Origin: Gammaproteobacteria bacterium
GTDB lineage: Bacteria > Pseudomonadota > Gammaproteobacteria > Pseudomonadales > Azotimanducaceae
Direction of reading: 5' to 3'
DNA length: 6,823 nucleotides
Assembly: GCA_027293665.1 (NCBI GenBank)
Contig: JAPUFN010000361.1
Span: forward strand, 1 to 6,823
Each line of letters starts with the position of its first letter. Within the stretch, counting starts at the first letter, position 1. Below the pieces are notes generated by a model that saw only the letters and a list, made by a program, of their open reading frames with translations, had not been told where the DNA came from and made no database searches. Positions 1-6,565 of this stretch are shown here, in pieces. The position numbers and the translations under genes were made by a program.

Positions 1-609
1 AAGTTCGAGTACAGGCGTGGTTTCAAATTCTCGACGTATGCCACCTGGTGGATCCGTCAGGCAATTACGCGATCAATCGCCGACCAAGCACGGACCATTC
101 GGGTTCCCGTGCACATGATTGAGATGATCTCCAAGCTAAACCGTTTCTCGCGTCAAATGCTCCAGCAGCTGGGCCGCGAACCAACGCCGGAGGAATTAGG
201 CTTACGAATGGATATTCCCGAGCAGCAGGTCCGTCGTGTCATGAAGTTCGCGGTGCAACCGATTTCGATGGAAACTCCGATCGGCGACGACGGTGACGCG
301 CAACTCGGGGACTTGATCGAAGATGCATCTGTCACCTCGACGTTCGATCTCGCGTCGGGTGAAAGCTTGAGAGAAGTGATGCGCGACAAACTCAGCGACC
401 TTACATCGCGTGAAGCCAAGATCCTGCGCATGCGCTTCGGCATAGACATGAACTCGGATCACACGCTCGAGGAAATCGGCAGGCAATTCAACGTTACGCG
501 AGAGCGCATCCGTCAGATTGAAGATAAAGCGCTCAGAAAACTCCGCCATCCAAGCCGGACAGATCACCTGCGCAGCTTCCTCGACGAAGAAAGATTAGAA
601 GAATTCTGA
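1..609 (+). CDS. rpoD: RNA polymerase sigma factor RpoD (sigma-70), 5'-truncated by window edge
   Basis: This is the C-terminal 202 residues of the primary sigma factor, which directs RNA polymerase core to housekeeping promoters. Frame 1 is open from the first base, so the start lies upstream of the window. Residues 1-38 are the end of region 2: the 'KFSTYATWWIRQAITRSIAD' block that melts and recognises the -10 element, followed by QARTIRVPVH. Region 3 follows ('GREPTPEEL', 'PISMETPIGDD'). Region 4 carries 'REAKILRMRFGIDM' and the -35-binding helix-turn-helix 'TLEEIGRQFNVTRERIRQIE'. The ending 'RHPSR..HLRSFLDE' is typical of RpoD, with a short acidic tail RLEEF. RpoS and RpoH normally lack this level of match. 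Small departures from common gammaproteobacterial versions (for example EDKALRKL rather than EAKALRKL) look like lineage variation. The stop is TGA at 607-609. The next gene on the same strand begins 750 bp later, so rpoD is probably not co-transcribed with it. Whether this is the only rpoD copy cannot be seen here. Confidence 0.95.
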   Translation, partial: KFEYRRGFKFSTYATWWIRQAITRSIADQARTIRVPVHMIEMISKLNRFSRQMLQQLGREPTPEELGLRMDIPEQQVRRVMKFAVQPISMETPIGDDGDAQLGDLIEDASVTSTFDLASGESLREVMRDKLSDLTSREAKILRMRFGIDMNSDHTLEEIGRQFNVTRERIRQIEDKALRKLRHPSRTDHLRSFLDEERLEEF

Positions 610-655
610 CTCGGTGAATGTTGCAGTGACGATGACCGGTTCTGGCCGAAAGCAC

Positions 656-675
656 CCTCGTGCACTGCACAACGC
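656..675. repeat. 20-bp direct repeat, copy 1
   Basis: The sequence cctcgtgcaCtgcacaacgc matches 883-902 at 19 of 20 positions. Its core gtgca-c-tgcac is itself palindromic around the one variable base. The motif aagcagac follows 19 bp after its end (695-702), as it does after copy 2. Confidence 0.75.
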
Positions 676-697
676 GGTGTCTGATTTAGGTGTGAAG

Positions 698-724
698 CAG
701 ACGTTCGTCTGGGTTTTCGTTTTC
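698..724 (+). terminator. Possible weak rho-independent terminator downstream of rpoD
   Basis: A 5-bp stem, cagac (698-702) and gtctg (707-711), closes a 4-nt gttc loop and is followed by a T-rich tract (ggttttcgtttt, 712-723). The position, about 90 bp past the rpoD stop, suits transcript termination. The stem is short and the T tract is interrupted by C and G. The same gcagacgttc core is part of the local repeat family, so the hairpin may be incidental. Confidence 0.3.
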
Positions 725-763
725 TATCTGGCGCGAAGATAGCCGGTGACCGCTTATGGCCGA

Positions 764-823
764 AAGCAGACGTTCAGATTTGTGGCCTGAACGTCCGCTT
801 ACGACCCATAGCGGACGTTCGCC
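764..823. repeat. Three-arm inverted repeat with mutually exclusive hairpins
   Basis: The middle arm, 787-800 (ctgaacgtccgctt), can pair with the upstream arm 764-777 (aagcagacgttcag; 13 of 14 positions, one A-C mismatch, 9-nt loop). Alternatively its part 789-799 pairs perfectly with 810-820 (agcggacgttc; 11 of 11, 10-nt loop). The second hairpin extends outward with ggc 784-786 against gcc 821-823 across a 2-nt bulge. The two structures share an arm and cannot coexist. This is either an RNA switch-like geometry or a by-product of a repeat inserted in alternating orientations. Confidence 0.7.
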
Positions 824-882
824 TAACCGCCGGACTGGTTACGAATGCTCGCTACCCAATGACTGCAATACCCGGTTAGCGG

Positions 883-902
883 CCTCGTGCAGTGCACAAC
901 GC
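883..902. repeat. 20-bp direct repeat, copy 2
   Basis: The sequence cctcgtgcaGtgcacaacgc is the partner of 656-675, start-to-start distance 227 bp. The single difference is at the centre of the gtgcaNtgcac palindrome. The motif aagcagac follows 20 bp downstream (923-930), and ccggtt lies just upstream of both copies (636-641 and 872-877), so the repeated unit is longer than the 20-bp core. Confidence 0.75.
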
Positions 903-1278
903 TATTTGCGCTATGTGCCCTTAAGCAGACATAGACAGCAGCGGCCACGACAGACGAAGGTGCGAGGCACCGTAGTGCCGCAGTTGCGTCTCTATCTCGA
1001 CGGTGATTGATTCAGAAAATCGGCTCAGGCCACCACCAGATCGAAATTGCTCTTCCTCAGACGACAAACGAACTCGTCTTTGGGGAATACAGACGGAGAA
1101 AGCAGAGTAAAACAGGCAAGCCCACGTATTTTAGTTCCTAGGTTTCGCCGCGTCCCACGGCACGGGCAGAGTGAGCAGATAACTCCTGCCAGGGGGGGAA
1201 AGCGAGAAAGGTGGTTTATTCTTCCTAACCGCGGGGGCTGATGATCAGAACGAGCTGGCCGACAGGCTTGGGGGGCAC

Positions 1279-1288
1279 TCGATATCGA
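1279..1288. promoter_or_regulatory. Perfect 10-bp palindrome upstream of the receptor operon
   Basis: The sequence tcgatatcga lies about 71 bp upstream of the receptor start codon. A perfect palindrome there could be an operator half or whole site for a dimeric regulator. A 10-bp palindrome can also arise by chance in this length of DNA, and no promoter elements are clearly arranged around it. Confidence 0.2.
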
Positions 1289-1359
1289 CAATTCCAGCCG
1301 ATCACAAACCTGCACTACGGTTGGGGTAAACTGAGACCGAGGCTCCATGGGGCAGGCCT

Positions 1360-3570
1360 ATGCAGAAGGGATACGGCCACCCGCTACTGTTGCTGCTCGT
1401 CATCAACGCCGCGGGGATTGCGTCGTCCGCCTGGGCGGAACAGGAAGGCGATCTGTTCGAGCTGCCGTTGGAGCAGCTGGAACACATGATCGTGACGGCA
1501 CAGAAGCGCAGCGAAAATCTGCAGGAAGTGCCTGTGAGCATCTCCGCGTTTTCAGGTGACGATCTGGTGACGTACGGGGTGCGTGATACCCAGAACCTGG
1601 AGATCGTCACGCCCGGCCTTGTCTACAACAACACGGGAACATCGGCGCAGCCGTACCTGCGGGGCATCGGCACGCGGTTTGCGTTTGCCGGTCTGGAACC
1701 GAGTGTTTCCACCTATGTGGACGACCGCTATCTTGCCCGGGCTCAAGCGACAATCTTCGAGCTCGCTGATGTCGAACGTATTGAGGTGCTCAAAGGTCCG
1801 CAAGGCACGTTGTATGGGCGCAACGCCACCGGTGGGGCGATCCGCGTGGTGACCATGGATGTGAAGGATGAATTTTCCGGAGAATTGACTGGAACTCTTG
1901 GAGACTACGATCTGCGATCGTTCTCCGGCACGGTCAACATCCCGCTGAACGACGTGCTGGGGGCTCGCGTCTCGGCGCTTGTTAAGAAGCGGGACGGCTA
2001 TGCAAGAAACCTTGATCCCGGTGGGGTATCGGAGCTCGACGATCGTGACATCAAGGTGCTGCGGGCCAAGCTGCGCTGGGACATGTCCGATCGTGTCAAC
2101 TCGCGCCTGACGCTGCTGTACTCGAAACAGAAAGACAACGCTGGAAATGACCTCGTCGATCTCAGCCCGCCCGGATTGAATCTGGGGGCTGCGGCGGGTG
2201 GGATCAGCGGTCGGGCTGTGGATGAAGTGGCCACGGCTATTGACGCGGTGATCCGCGACGAGCAGACGGCGGTGGATCTGCGCTTCGACGTCAACCTCGC
2301 GATGGCTGATCTGGTGTCTATCACCACCTATCACGATTTCGAACAGAACTTGGGTACCGACGCGGATGGGACCAGTTCTGCAGCCATCGACGCGCTCAGC
2401 GTGCCCCAGGACGCATGGGCCTTCTCTCAGGAATTCCAACTGCTGTCCGTCGCCGATGGCCCCTGGAGATGGATTACCGGCGCGTACTTCTTTGCAGAAA
2501 CTGCGGACTTTGAGATCATTCTGGACAGGGGCGCGGTGGACCTTGAGTCCCAGGGCGCCCAGCGGGCGGAGACGACGGCATTTGCCGTTTTCGGTCAGGC
2601 AACGTACGACTTCAATCCGCGTTGGTCTCTCACGATAGGTGGGCGCTGGAGCTATGAGGAAAAAGAGGTGCGGGTGGCCGCGTCGAGCGTTGCGGGCATC
2701 ACCCTGCCACCGGTGCCTTTCGAGGACGAAGACGACTGGAGCGAGCTCACGCCAAAGGTAATCCTGGAACGCCACATTGATCCAGGCATGCTGTATCTGA
2801 GTTACGCCAGGGGATTCAAGAGCGGCGGTTATAACTACGCGGCGAGCCTGAACGAGGGTCAGGTGCTCGATCCCGAGGTGCTCGACATGATCGAGTTCGG
2901 CTGGAAAACCCTGTTTCGTGACGGTCGTCTGCAATTCAATGGTGCCATTTACTACTACGATTATCGGGACCTCCAGGTGACGCGCGCCGTTGGCGGATCA
3001 GGCGGCAACGTCACCGAAAACGCGGCCAACGCAAATGCACTCGGCGTCGACCTGGATCTGGCGTGGCTGCCGGTGGATTGGTTCTCACTGACCGTGGGTG
3101 TGAGCCTGCTGGACAGCGAGTACGAGGACTACGACGCGTCGGCCAATGTGTTCAACGCTGCTCTCACCGGTAATCCAGCCGATCCGGGCATGAGTTCGGT
3201 GCTGTTCGACGCCGCTGGCGAGAGCCTGTTGCGTGCTCCGGATGCGTCCCTGTTCGTCGGCGCAGAGGTGCGAATCCCGTTCGGCGCGATGAGCGTGCCT
3301 GTCGTCGTCACCTATTCCTACAAGGATGACTACCTGTTCGATTTCGTTGCGGATCCGTCCTCCGACCGGCTGGCTCAGAACGGTTACGGGCTGTTGGCAG
3401 CTCGTGCAACGATAATCACAGCAAACCAGCATTGGAGCTTCTCGATCTGGGGTAACAACCTGACCAACGAGGATGACTACTTCATGGACATCGTCGCCAA
3501 CTCCGCCGGCATCCGAGGTTCCCATGGTGCGCCTCGCACCTGGGGATTGGATGTGGCGTACCGTTTCTGA
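1360..3570 (+). CDS. TonB-dependent outer-membrane receptor
   Basis: A 736-residue outer-membrane receptor expected to import a scarce ligand, or sense it, using energy from TonB-ExbB-ExbD. Residues 1-26 form a signal peptide: a short basic N-terminus, the LLLLLV core and a probable cleavage after AWA. A short mature segment with the DLxxLxLEQL-type motif (31-40) leads into a TonB-box-like MIVTAQKR (43-50). The plug domain runs to about 165 with conserved landmarks: 'VPVSISAF', 'YLRGIGTR', 'VSTYVDDRYL' and 'VERIEVLKGPQGTLYGRNATGGAI'. The rest is a beta-barrel with alternating aromatic strands ('YLSYARGFKSGGYN', 'NGAIYYYDYRDLQV'), ending in the aromatic C-terminal signature YRF. Length is normal for the family. 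The start at 1360 is preferred because it gives the intact signal peptide, although the ribosome binding site is weak (gggg at 1349-1352). The ligand cannot be assigned from sequence. The linked YfiR-like and CHASE8 kinase genes suggest a signalling role in addition to, or in place of, plain uptake. Confidence 0.93.
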   Translation: MQKGYGHPLLLLLVINAAGIASSAWAEQEGDLFELPLEQLEHMIVTAQKRSENLQEVPVSISAFSGDDLVTYGVRDTQNLEIVTPGLVYNNTGTSAQPYLRGIGTRFAFAGLEPSVSTYVDDRYLARAQATIFELADVERIEVLKGPQGTLYGRNATGGAIRVVTMDVKDEFSGELTGTLGDYDLRSFSGTVNIPLNDVLGARVSALVKKRDGYARNLDPGGVSELDDRDIKVLRAKLRWDMSDRVNSRLTLLYSKQKDNAGNDLVDLSPPGLNLGAAAGGISGRAVDEVATAIDAVIRDEQTAVDLRFDVNLAMADLVSITTYHDFEQNLGTDADGTSSAAIDALSVPQDAWAFSQEFQLLSVADGPWRWITGAYFFAETADFEIILDRGAVDLESQGAQRAETTAFAVFGQATYDFNPRWSLTIGGRWSYEEKEVRVAASSVAGITLPPVPFEDEDDWSELTPKVILERHIDPGMLYLSYARGFKSGGYNYAASLNEGQVLDPEVLDMIEFGWKTLFRDGRLQFNGAIYYYDYRDLQVTRAVGGSGGNVTENAANANALGVDLDLAWLPVDWFSLTVGVSLLDSEYEDYDASANVFNAALTGNPADPGMSSVLFDAAGESLLRAPDASLFVGAEVRIPFGAMSVPVVVTYSYKDDYLFDFVADPSSDRLAQNGYGLLAARATIITANQHWSFSIWGNNLTNEDDYFMDIVANSAGIRGSHGAPRTWGLDVAYRF

Positions 3571-4180
3571 CGTGATGCCGGTATTGCGCAGTCAGTTCTG
3601 GCTTGTCGCGCTTGCTGGATTGTTGCTGGCCAGTGCTGACTGCTCTCAGGCCGCCGGGTTGACACCTGCCGAAGCGAAGTCCGCTTACCTGCGATATATC
3701 GCTGTGTATGCGACCTGGCCTGGCGAGCCGGCTGCAAACGATCACCAACCTATCGTGATCGGTGTGGTCGGGGACGATCCCAACGGCGTGATAACCCCGA
3801 TCCGGAACCGCCTGGAATCCGGCAGGGAACTGCTGGCCCGGAAGCGACCGATCCGGCTGCTGGACGTGCAACTGACGAGTGGTGAAGGGGTAGATCTCGC
3901 GGCGTTGGCATCCTGTGACCTGATCTTCCTGTCGGAAGGCGCCGAAGAGGATTGGGAACGGATCCAGCCAGCCGTAAACGCTTTGCCTATCCTGACGGTT
4001 GGTGAGATCAAAGGATTCGCGGAGCGCGGCGGAATGATCGAGTACTTCAGCCCCCGCAGGTCCGGTAAGGTACGTTTGAAGATCAACCTCCAGACCATGA
4101 GAAGGGCCGGGATCATGCTCAGCGCTCAGCTTCTCGCGCTCGACGTTGTGATCGTTCTCGATGAGCGGGAGGAGGTCTGA
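3551..4180 (+). CDS. YfiR-like periplasmic protein (DUF4154 family)
   Basis: A 209-residue exported protein. YfiR in Pseudomonas is a periplasmic repressor of a CHASE8-type inner-membrane protein. A similar partner role is inferred here because the next gene encodes a CHASE8 protein. The N-terminus has a hydrophobic core (FWLVALAGLLLAS) and a likely signal peptidase site near SQAA. Family hallmarks are 'AKSAYLRYIAVYATWP' near the mature N-terminus, 'IVIGVVGDDP', 'LASCDLIFLS' in the middle, and the conserved end 'ILTVGEIKGFAERGGMIEY...VRLKINLQTMRRAGIMLSAQLLALD'. ATG 3551 is chosen for the ggggatt just upstream. It overlaps the receptor stop by 20 bp. ATG 3575, 4 bp after that stop, gives a shorter but equally good signal peptide. 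Still earlier ATGs lie deep in the receptor gene and are unlikely. The mature protein has a single cysteine (C122), so the disulfides described for Pseudomonas YfiR cannot form. SADC is not a proper lipobox because of the Asp before Cys. Confidence 0.88.
   Translation: MWRTVSDVMPVLRSQFWLVALAGLLLASADCSQAAGLTPAEAKSAYLRYIAVYATWPGEPAANDHQPIVIGVVGDDPNGVITPIRNRLESGRELLARKRPIRLLDVQLTSGEGVDLAALASCDLIFLSEGAEEDWERIQPAVNALPILTVGEIKGFAERGGMIEYFSPRRSGKVRLKINLQTMRRAGIMLSAQLLALDVVIVLDEREEV
4167..4175 (+). promoter_or_regulatory. Strong ribosome binding site for the hybrid kinase, inside the YfiR-like gene
   Basis: The sequence gggaggagg is a strong Shine-Dalgarno run 4 bp before ATG 4180. It lies within the last codons of the YfiR-like gene, whose TGA shares a base with the kinase ATG (TGATG, 4178-4182). 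This fixes the kinase start and implies translational coupling of regulator and kinase. Confidence 0.8.
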
Positions 4181-6543
4181 TGAAGTTCTACGATCGATTG
4201 AGCTTTCGGGCAAAGCTGATCCTCCAGGCTATGCTGGCGGCAACGGTGGCGCTGGTCCTCGCTTTGGTCGCCCTTGCTTCTTACGATGTGCTGCGTGACA
4301 AACAGCGGGTGGCAGAGAGTCTCGGCAATGACGCCGAACAACTCGTTCCGACAATAGCGGCCGCGATTGCCTTCGACGATGCGAAGACCGCAGAGCAGAG
4401 CCTGATGCTTGTGGCGAACGATCCGCAGATTCTCATTGCAGCGGTTCATGCAAACGATGGAACGCTCTTTGCCAGCTATGCCCGCGCAGATGTCGACGTG
4501 GTGCCGCCGGCCGTGACCACGCCAGTTGGCGCCCGATTCCAGGGAGATCATCTGGAACTGGTCCAGGCCGTCACGCTGGATGGCGATCGACTTGGCACGA
4601 TATTTCTGCGCCGAAGCCTCGCCGACATCGACGCTGCGCTGCGTCAGCGTTATCTCATCGGACTGGGGGTGTTTCTCGCCGCGTTGGTGGTCGCCCTCGT
4701 TACCGCCACCGGGTTTGGCCGCCTGCTCAGTCGGCCGGTGCACGAGCTGGTCGGGGTGACACAGGCTTTCAGCAGGGGTGAGTATGCCGTCCGAGCGCGG
4801 AAGCTGTCTGCTGACGAGCTCGGTGTGCTCACGGATGCCCTCAACCAGATGCTGGGAGAAATCGAGAGCCGCGGGCAGGAGCTCACGAAGGCCAGGGATG
4901 AGTTGGAAGAGCGCGTCGAAAAGCGGACACGCGATCTTGCCAGGTCGCGTGCCGAGCTGGAAACCGCCAAGGAGGCAGCCGAGCGGGCCAACCGGGCGAA
5001 GAGCGAGTTCCTGGCGAACATGAGTCATGAGATCCGAACGCCGATGAACGGCATCATCGGTATGTCAGAGCTCATGCACGCAACGGAACTCAGCGACGAG
5101 CAGCGCGACCAGCTTGAGATGATCCAGCAGTCGGCGAAAGCTCTGCTGCACCTGCTCAACGATATCCTCGACTTCTCCAAAATCGAGGCGTCTCGACTCG
5201 AGCTGGACGCTATCGATTTCAGCCTTTCTGAGAGTGTAGGGAGCGCGGCCAAGCTGCTCGCCATTCGAGCTGCAGGAAGTGGCTTGGAGCTGGCCTGCCG
5301 GGTGGCACCCGAGGTTCCCGATCGCGTGGTAGGCGATCCCGCCCGTTTGCGTCAGATCCTCGTCAATCTGGCAGGTAACGCCATCAAGTTCACTGAAGAG
5401 GGTGAGGTGCTGATTGATGTGACGCTGGCGCCGGAGCAACCGGCGGCAAACTCCGTACGGCTCCAGTTCGCGGTGAGCGATACCGGGATCGGCATATCGC
5501 CGGAAGCTCAGTCCGGCATCTTCGATGCATTCAACCAGGCGGATACCTCGGTCACTCGTCGGTACGGCGGTACCGGCCTGGGCCTCGCCATCTCTTCTCA
5601 ACTCGTCACCATGATGGGTGGCCGGATATGGGTGAGAAGCCGCGAAGGCGAAGGCTCCACGTTTTTCTTCACCGGTGAATTTCCAATCTCCGAAGAGGTG
5701 CCGAAGGTGCCTGCCATGGCGGATGAGCTTGCGGGGCTCGATGTGCTGGTCGTGGACGACAACGCCACCAATCGGTTCATCTTCGAGGAAACCTTGCGAG
5801 GCTGGCAGATGTCACCGGTCGTCGCGGATAGCGCTGCGGCGGCATTAACCCTTCTGCAGGAAGCATGTCGTAAAAAGCAGCCATTCAGGCTGGCACTCAT
5901 CGACGTCATGATGCCGCAGGAAGACGGCTTCACGCTGATAGAAAAAATCAACGCAGACCCGGAACTCGCGCGGCTGATCGTCATCGTTGCTTCATCAGGT
6001 GTCGAACCAGGGGAGCGCAAGCGTGCCACCGATCTGGGTGTGGCGCAGTTTCTCATCAAGCCGGTCATTCAATCGGAACTGCTGGATGCCGTCCTGGAAG
6101 CGCTGGGCCGAACCACACCCGGTGAGATCGAGGCTCCCGGATCGGACCCGGCATCTACGGCGGGCCTGCACATACTGCTCGTGGAGGACAGCATGATCAA
6201 CCAGCGTGTGGCCGTGGGCTTGTTAAGCAAGTGGGGACACGATGTGGAGGTTGTCTCCGATGGTCGGCACGCCGTCAACGCGCTGGCTGAGCGGGACTAC
6301 GATCTGGTGCTCATGGATGTGCACATGCCTGTTATGGACGGCCTCGAGGCCACCGCGATCGTGCGAGGAAAGGAGACGGAAACCGGACGCCACATCCCTA
6401 TCATCGCCATGACCGCCAGCGCGATGAAGGGCGATCGCGAACGTTTTCTCGCAGCAGGCATGGATGAATATGTCTCGAAGCCATTCGAGCCCGAAGCCTT
6501 GCGTGTGCTGATCGACAGTTTTGCCTCGAGTACCGGCGGTTGA
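4180..6543 (+). CDS. Hybrid sensor histidine kinase, CHASE8-HAMP-HisKA-HATPase-REC-REC
   Basis: A 787-residue inner-membrane kinase. TM1 spans about residues 12-34 and TM2 about 158-181. Between them lies a periplasmic domain of about 120 residues with the CHASE8 signature ('AAAIAFDDAKTAEQSL', then 'IAAVHANDGTLFASY'). A HAMP domain (about 182-236, with P186 in SRPVHEL) and a charged coiled coil (about 236-275) lead to HisKA, whose phosphoacceptor is H283 in 'MSHEIRTPMNGIIGM'. The ATPase domain has the N box (N396, N400), G1 'DTGIGI' (434-439), an F box 'FDAFNQAD', and G2 'GGTGLGLAIS' from 463. REC1 has D526/D527, phosphoacceptor D575 in 'LIDVMMPQEDG', S605 and K627. REC2 has the paired 'VEDS' acids, phosphoacceptor D713 in 'LMDVHMPVMDG', T745 and K767. 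All catalytic positions look intact. The core resembles BarA-type tripartite kinases but lacks a C-terminal HPt domain, which the next gene supplies. The input half matches YfiN-type proteins, so the YfiR-like neighbour is a plausible direct regulator. Its start overlaps the stop of that gene (TGATG). Confidence 0.93.
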   Translation: MKFYDRLSFRAKLILQAMLAATVALVLALVALASYDVLRDKQRVAESLGNDAEQLVPTIAAAIAFDDAKTAEQSLMLVANDPQILIAAVHANDGTLFASYARADVDVVPPAVTTPVGARFQGDHLELVQAVTLDGDRLGTIFLRRSLADIDAALRQRYLIGLGVFLAALVVALVTATGFGRLLSRPVHELVGVTQAFSRGEYAVRARKLSADELGVLTDALNQMLGEIESRGQELTKARDELEERVEKRTRDLARSRAELETAKEAAERANRAKSEFLANMSHEIRTPMNGIIGMSELMHATELSDEQRDQLEMIQQSAKALLHLLNDILDFSKIEASRLELDAIDFSLSESVGSAAKLLAIRAAGSGLELACRVAPEVPDRVVGDPARLRQILVNLAGNAIKFTEEGEVLIDVTLAPEQPAANSVRLQFAVSDTGIGISPEAQSGIFDAFNQADTSVTRRYGGTGLGLAISSQLVTMMGGRIWVRSREGEGSTFFFTGEFPISEEVPKVPAMADELAGLDVLVVDDNATNRFIFEETLRGWQMSPVVADSAAAALTLLQEACRKKQPFRLALIDVMMPQEDGFTLIEKINADPELARLIVIVASSGVEPGERKRATDLGVAQFLIKPVIQSELLDAVLEALGRTTPGEIEAPGSDPASTAGLHILLVEDSMINQRVAVGLLSKWGHDVEVVSDGRHAVNALAERDYDLVLMDVHMPVMDGLEATAIVRGKETETGRHIPIIAMTASAMKGDRERFLAAGMDEYVSKPFEPEALRVLIDSFASSTGG

Positions 6544-6565
6544 GGTTGAGGTAAGGGAGCTGCTA

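Larger units (their letters stand above)
634..979. repeat. Mosaic repeat cluster (direct and inverted short repeats)
   Basis: Several short motifs recur here in both orientations. The core gcagacgttc occurs at 697-706 and 766-775, its variant gcggacgttc at 811-820, and the inverted form gaacgtccgc at 789-798. The word tggccgaaagca occurs at 643-654 and 757-768. A larger unit is repeated as two diverged copies: cctcgtgcaNtgcacaacgc, then a 19-20 bp variable stretch, then aagcagac, at 656-702 and 883-930. Such density in a non-coding spacer suggests a multi-copy intergenic element or a decayed array of one. Its family and genomic copy number cannot be judged from this window. Confidence 0.7.
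610..1359. other. Gene-poor intergenic region between rpoD and the receptor operon
   Basis: About 750 bp with no credible protein gene on either strand. The short open frames here (for example + 756-1010 and - 1025-1348) have low-complexity, Arg/Pro/Ser-rich translations without recognisable motifs or convincing ribosome binding sites. The left part (634-979) is a mosaic of short direct and inverted repeats, listed separately. It ends in a small hairpin, ggcac-cgta-gtgcc at 966-979. The right part (about 980-1359) should hold the promoter of the downstream operon, but I found no convincing -35/-10 pair. A weak -10-like taaact lies at 1327-1332 with no matching -35. A G7 run occurs at 1192-1198 in a purine-rich stretch, and a 10-bp palindrome lies at 1279-1288. 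No tRNA, rRNA or riboswitch consensus that I recognise is present. Confidence 0.75.

Noticed and set aside
756..1010. 84-codon open frame inside the repeat mosaic
   Set aside because: It overlaps the inverted repeats, its translation is low-complexity and rich in Arg, Ser and Pro with no motif, and it has no convincing Shine-Dalgarno. It is best read as an accidental frame through a repeat.
1192..1198. G7 homopolymer as a phase-variation tract
   Set aside because: It lies outside any credible gene and about 160 bp before the receptor start, away from a recognisable promoter spacer. Seven G is short for slippage control.
1304..1332. Promoter with taaact as -10 element
   Set aside because: The -10 matches only 4 of 6 positions, and no acceptable -35 exists at 16-18 bp spacing.
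1025..1348. 107-codon minus-strand open frame whose last residues (PKDEFVCRLRKSNFDLVVA) look protein-like
   Set aside because: Only the final 20 or so residues look like real protein. The rest is irregular, rich in Arg, Pro and Cys, and without a ribosome binding site. At best it is a short remnant of a lost gene, which one fragment cannot establish.
1020..1359. Possible riboswitch upstream of the TonB-dependent receptor
   Set aside because: I looked for the conserved cores of cobalamin, c-di-GMP and glycine riboswitches because such receptors are often controlled by cobalamin switches. No core matched.
1552..2934. 460-codon open frame on the minus strand
   Set aside because: It lies antisense within the receptor gene. 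Its composition is that of a shadow frame in GC-rich coding DNA, rich in His, Arg and Val with no motifs, whereas the sense frame has full receptor signatures.
4126..5028. 300-codon minus-strand open frame
   Set aside because: It is antisense to the kinase N-terminal half and has no recognisable domain. The sense strand carries coherent CHASE8, HAMP and HisKA features.
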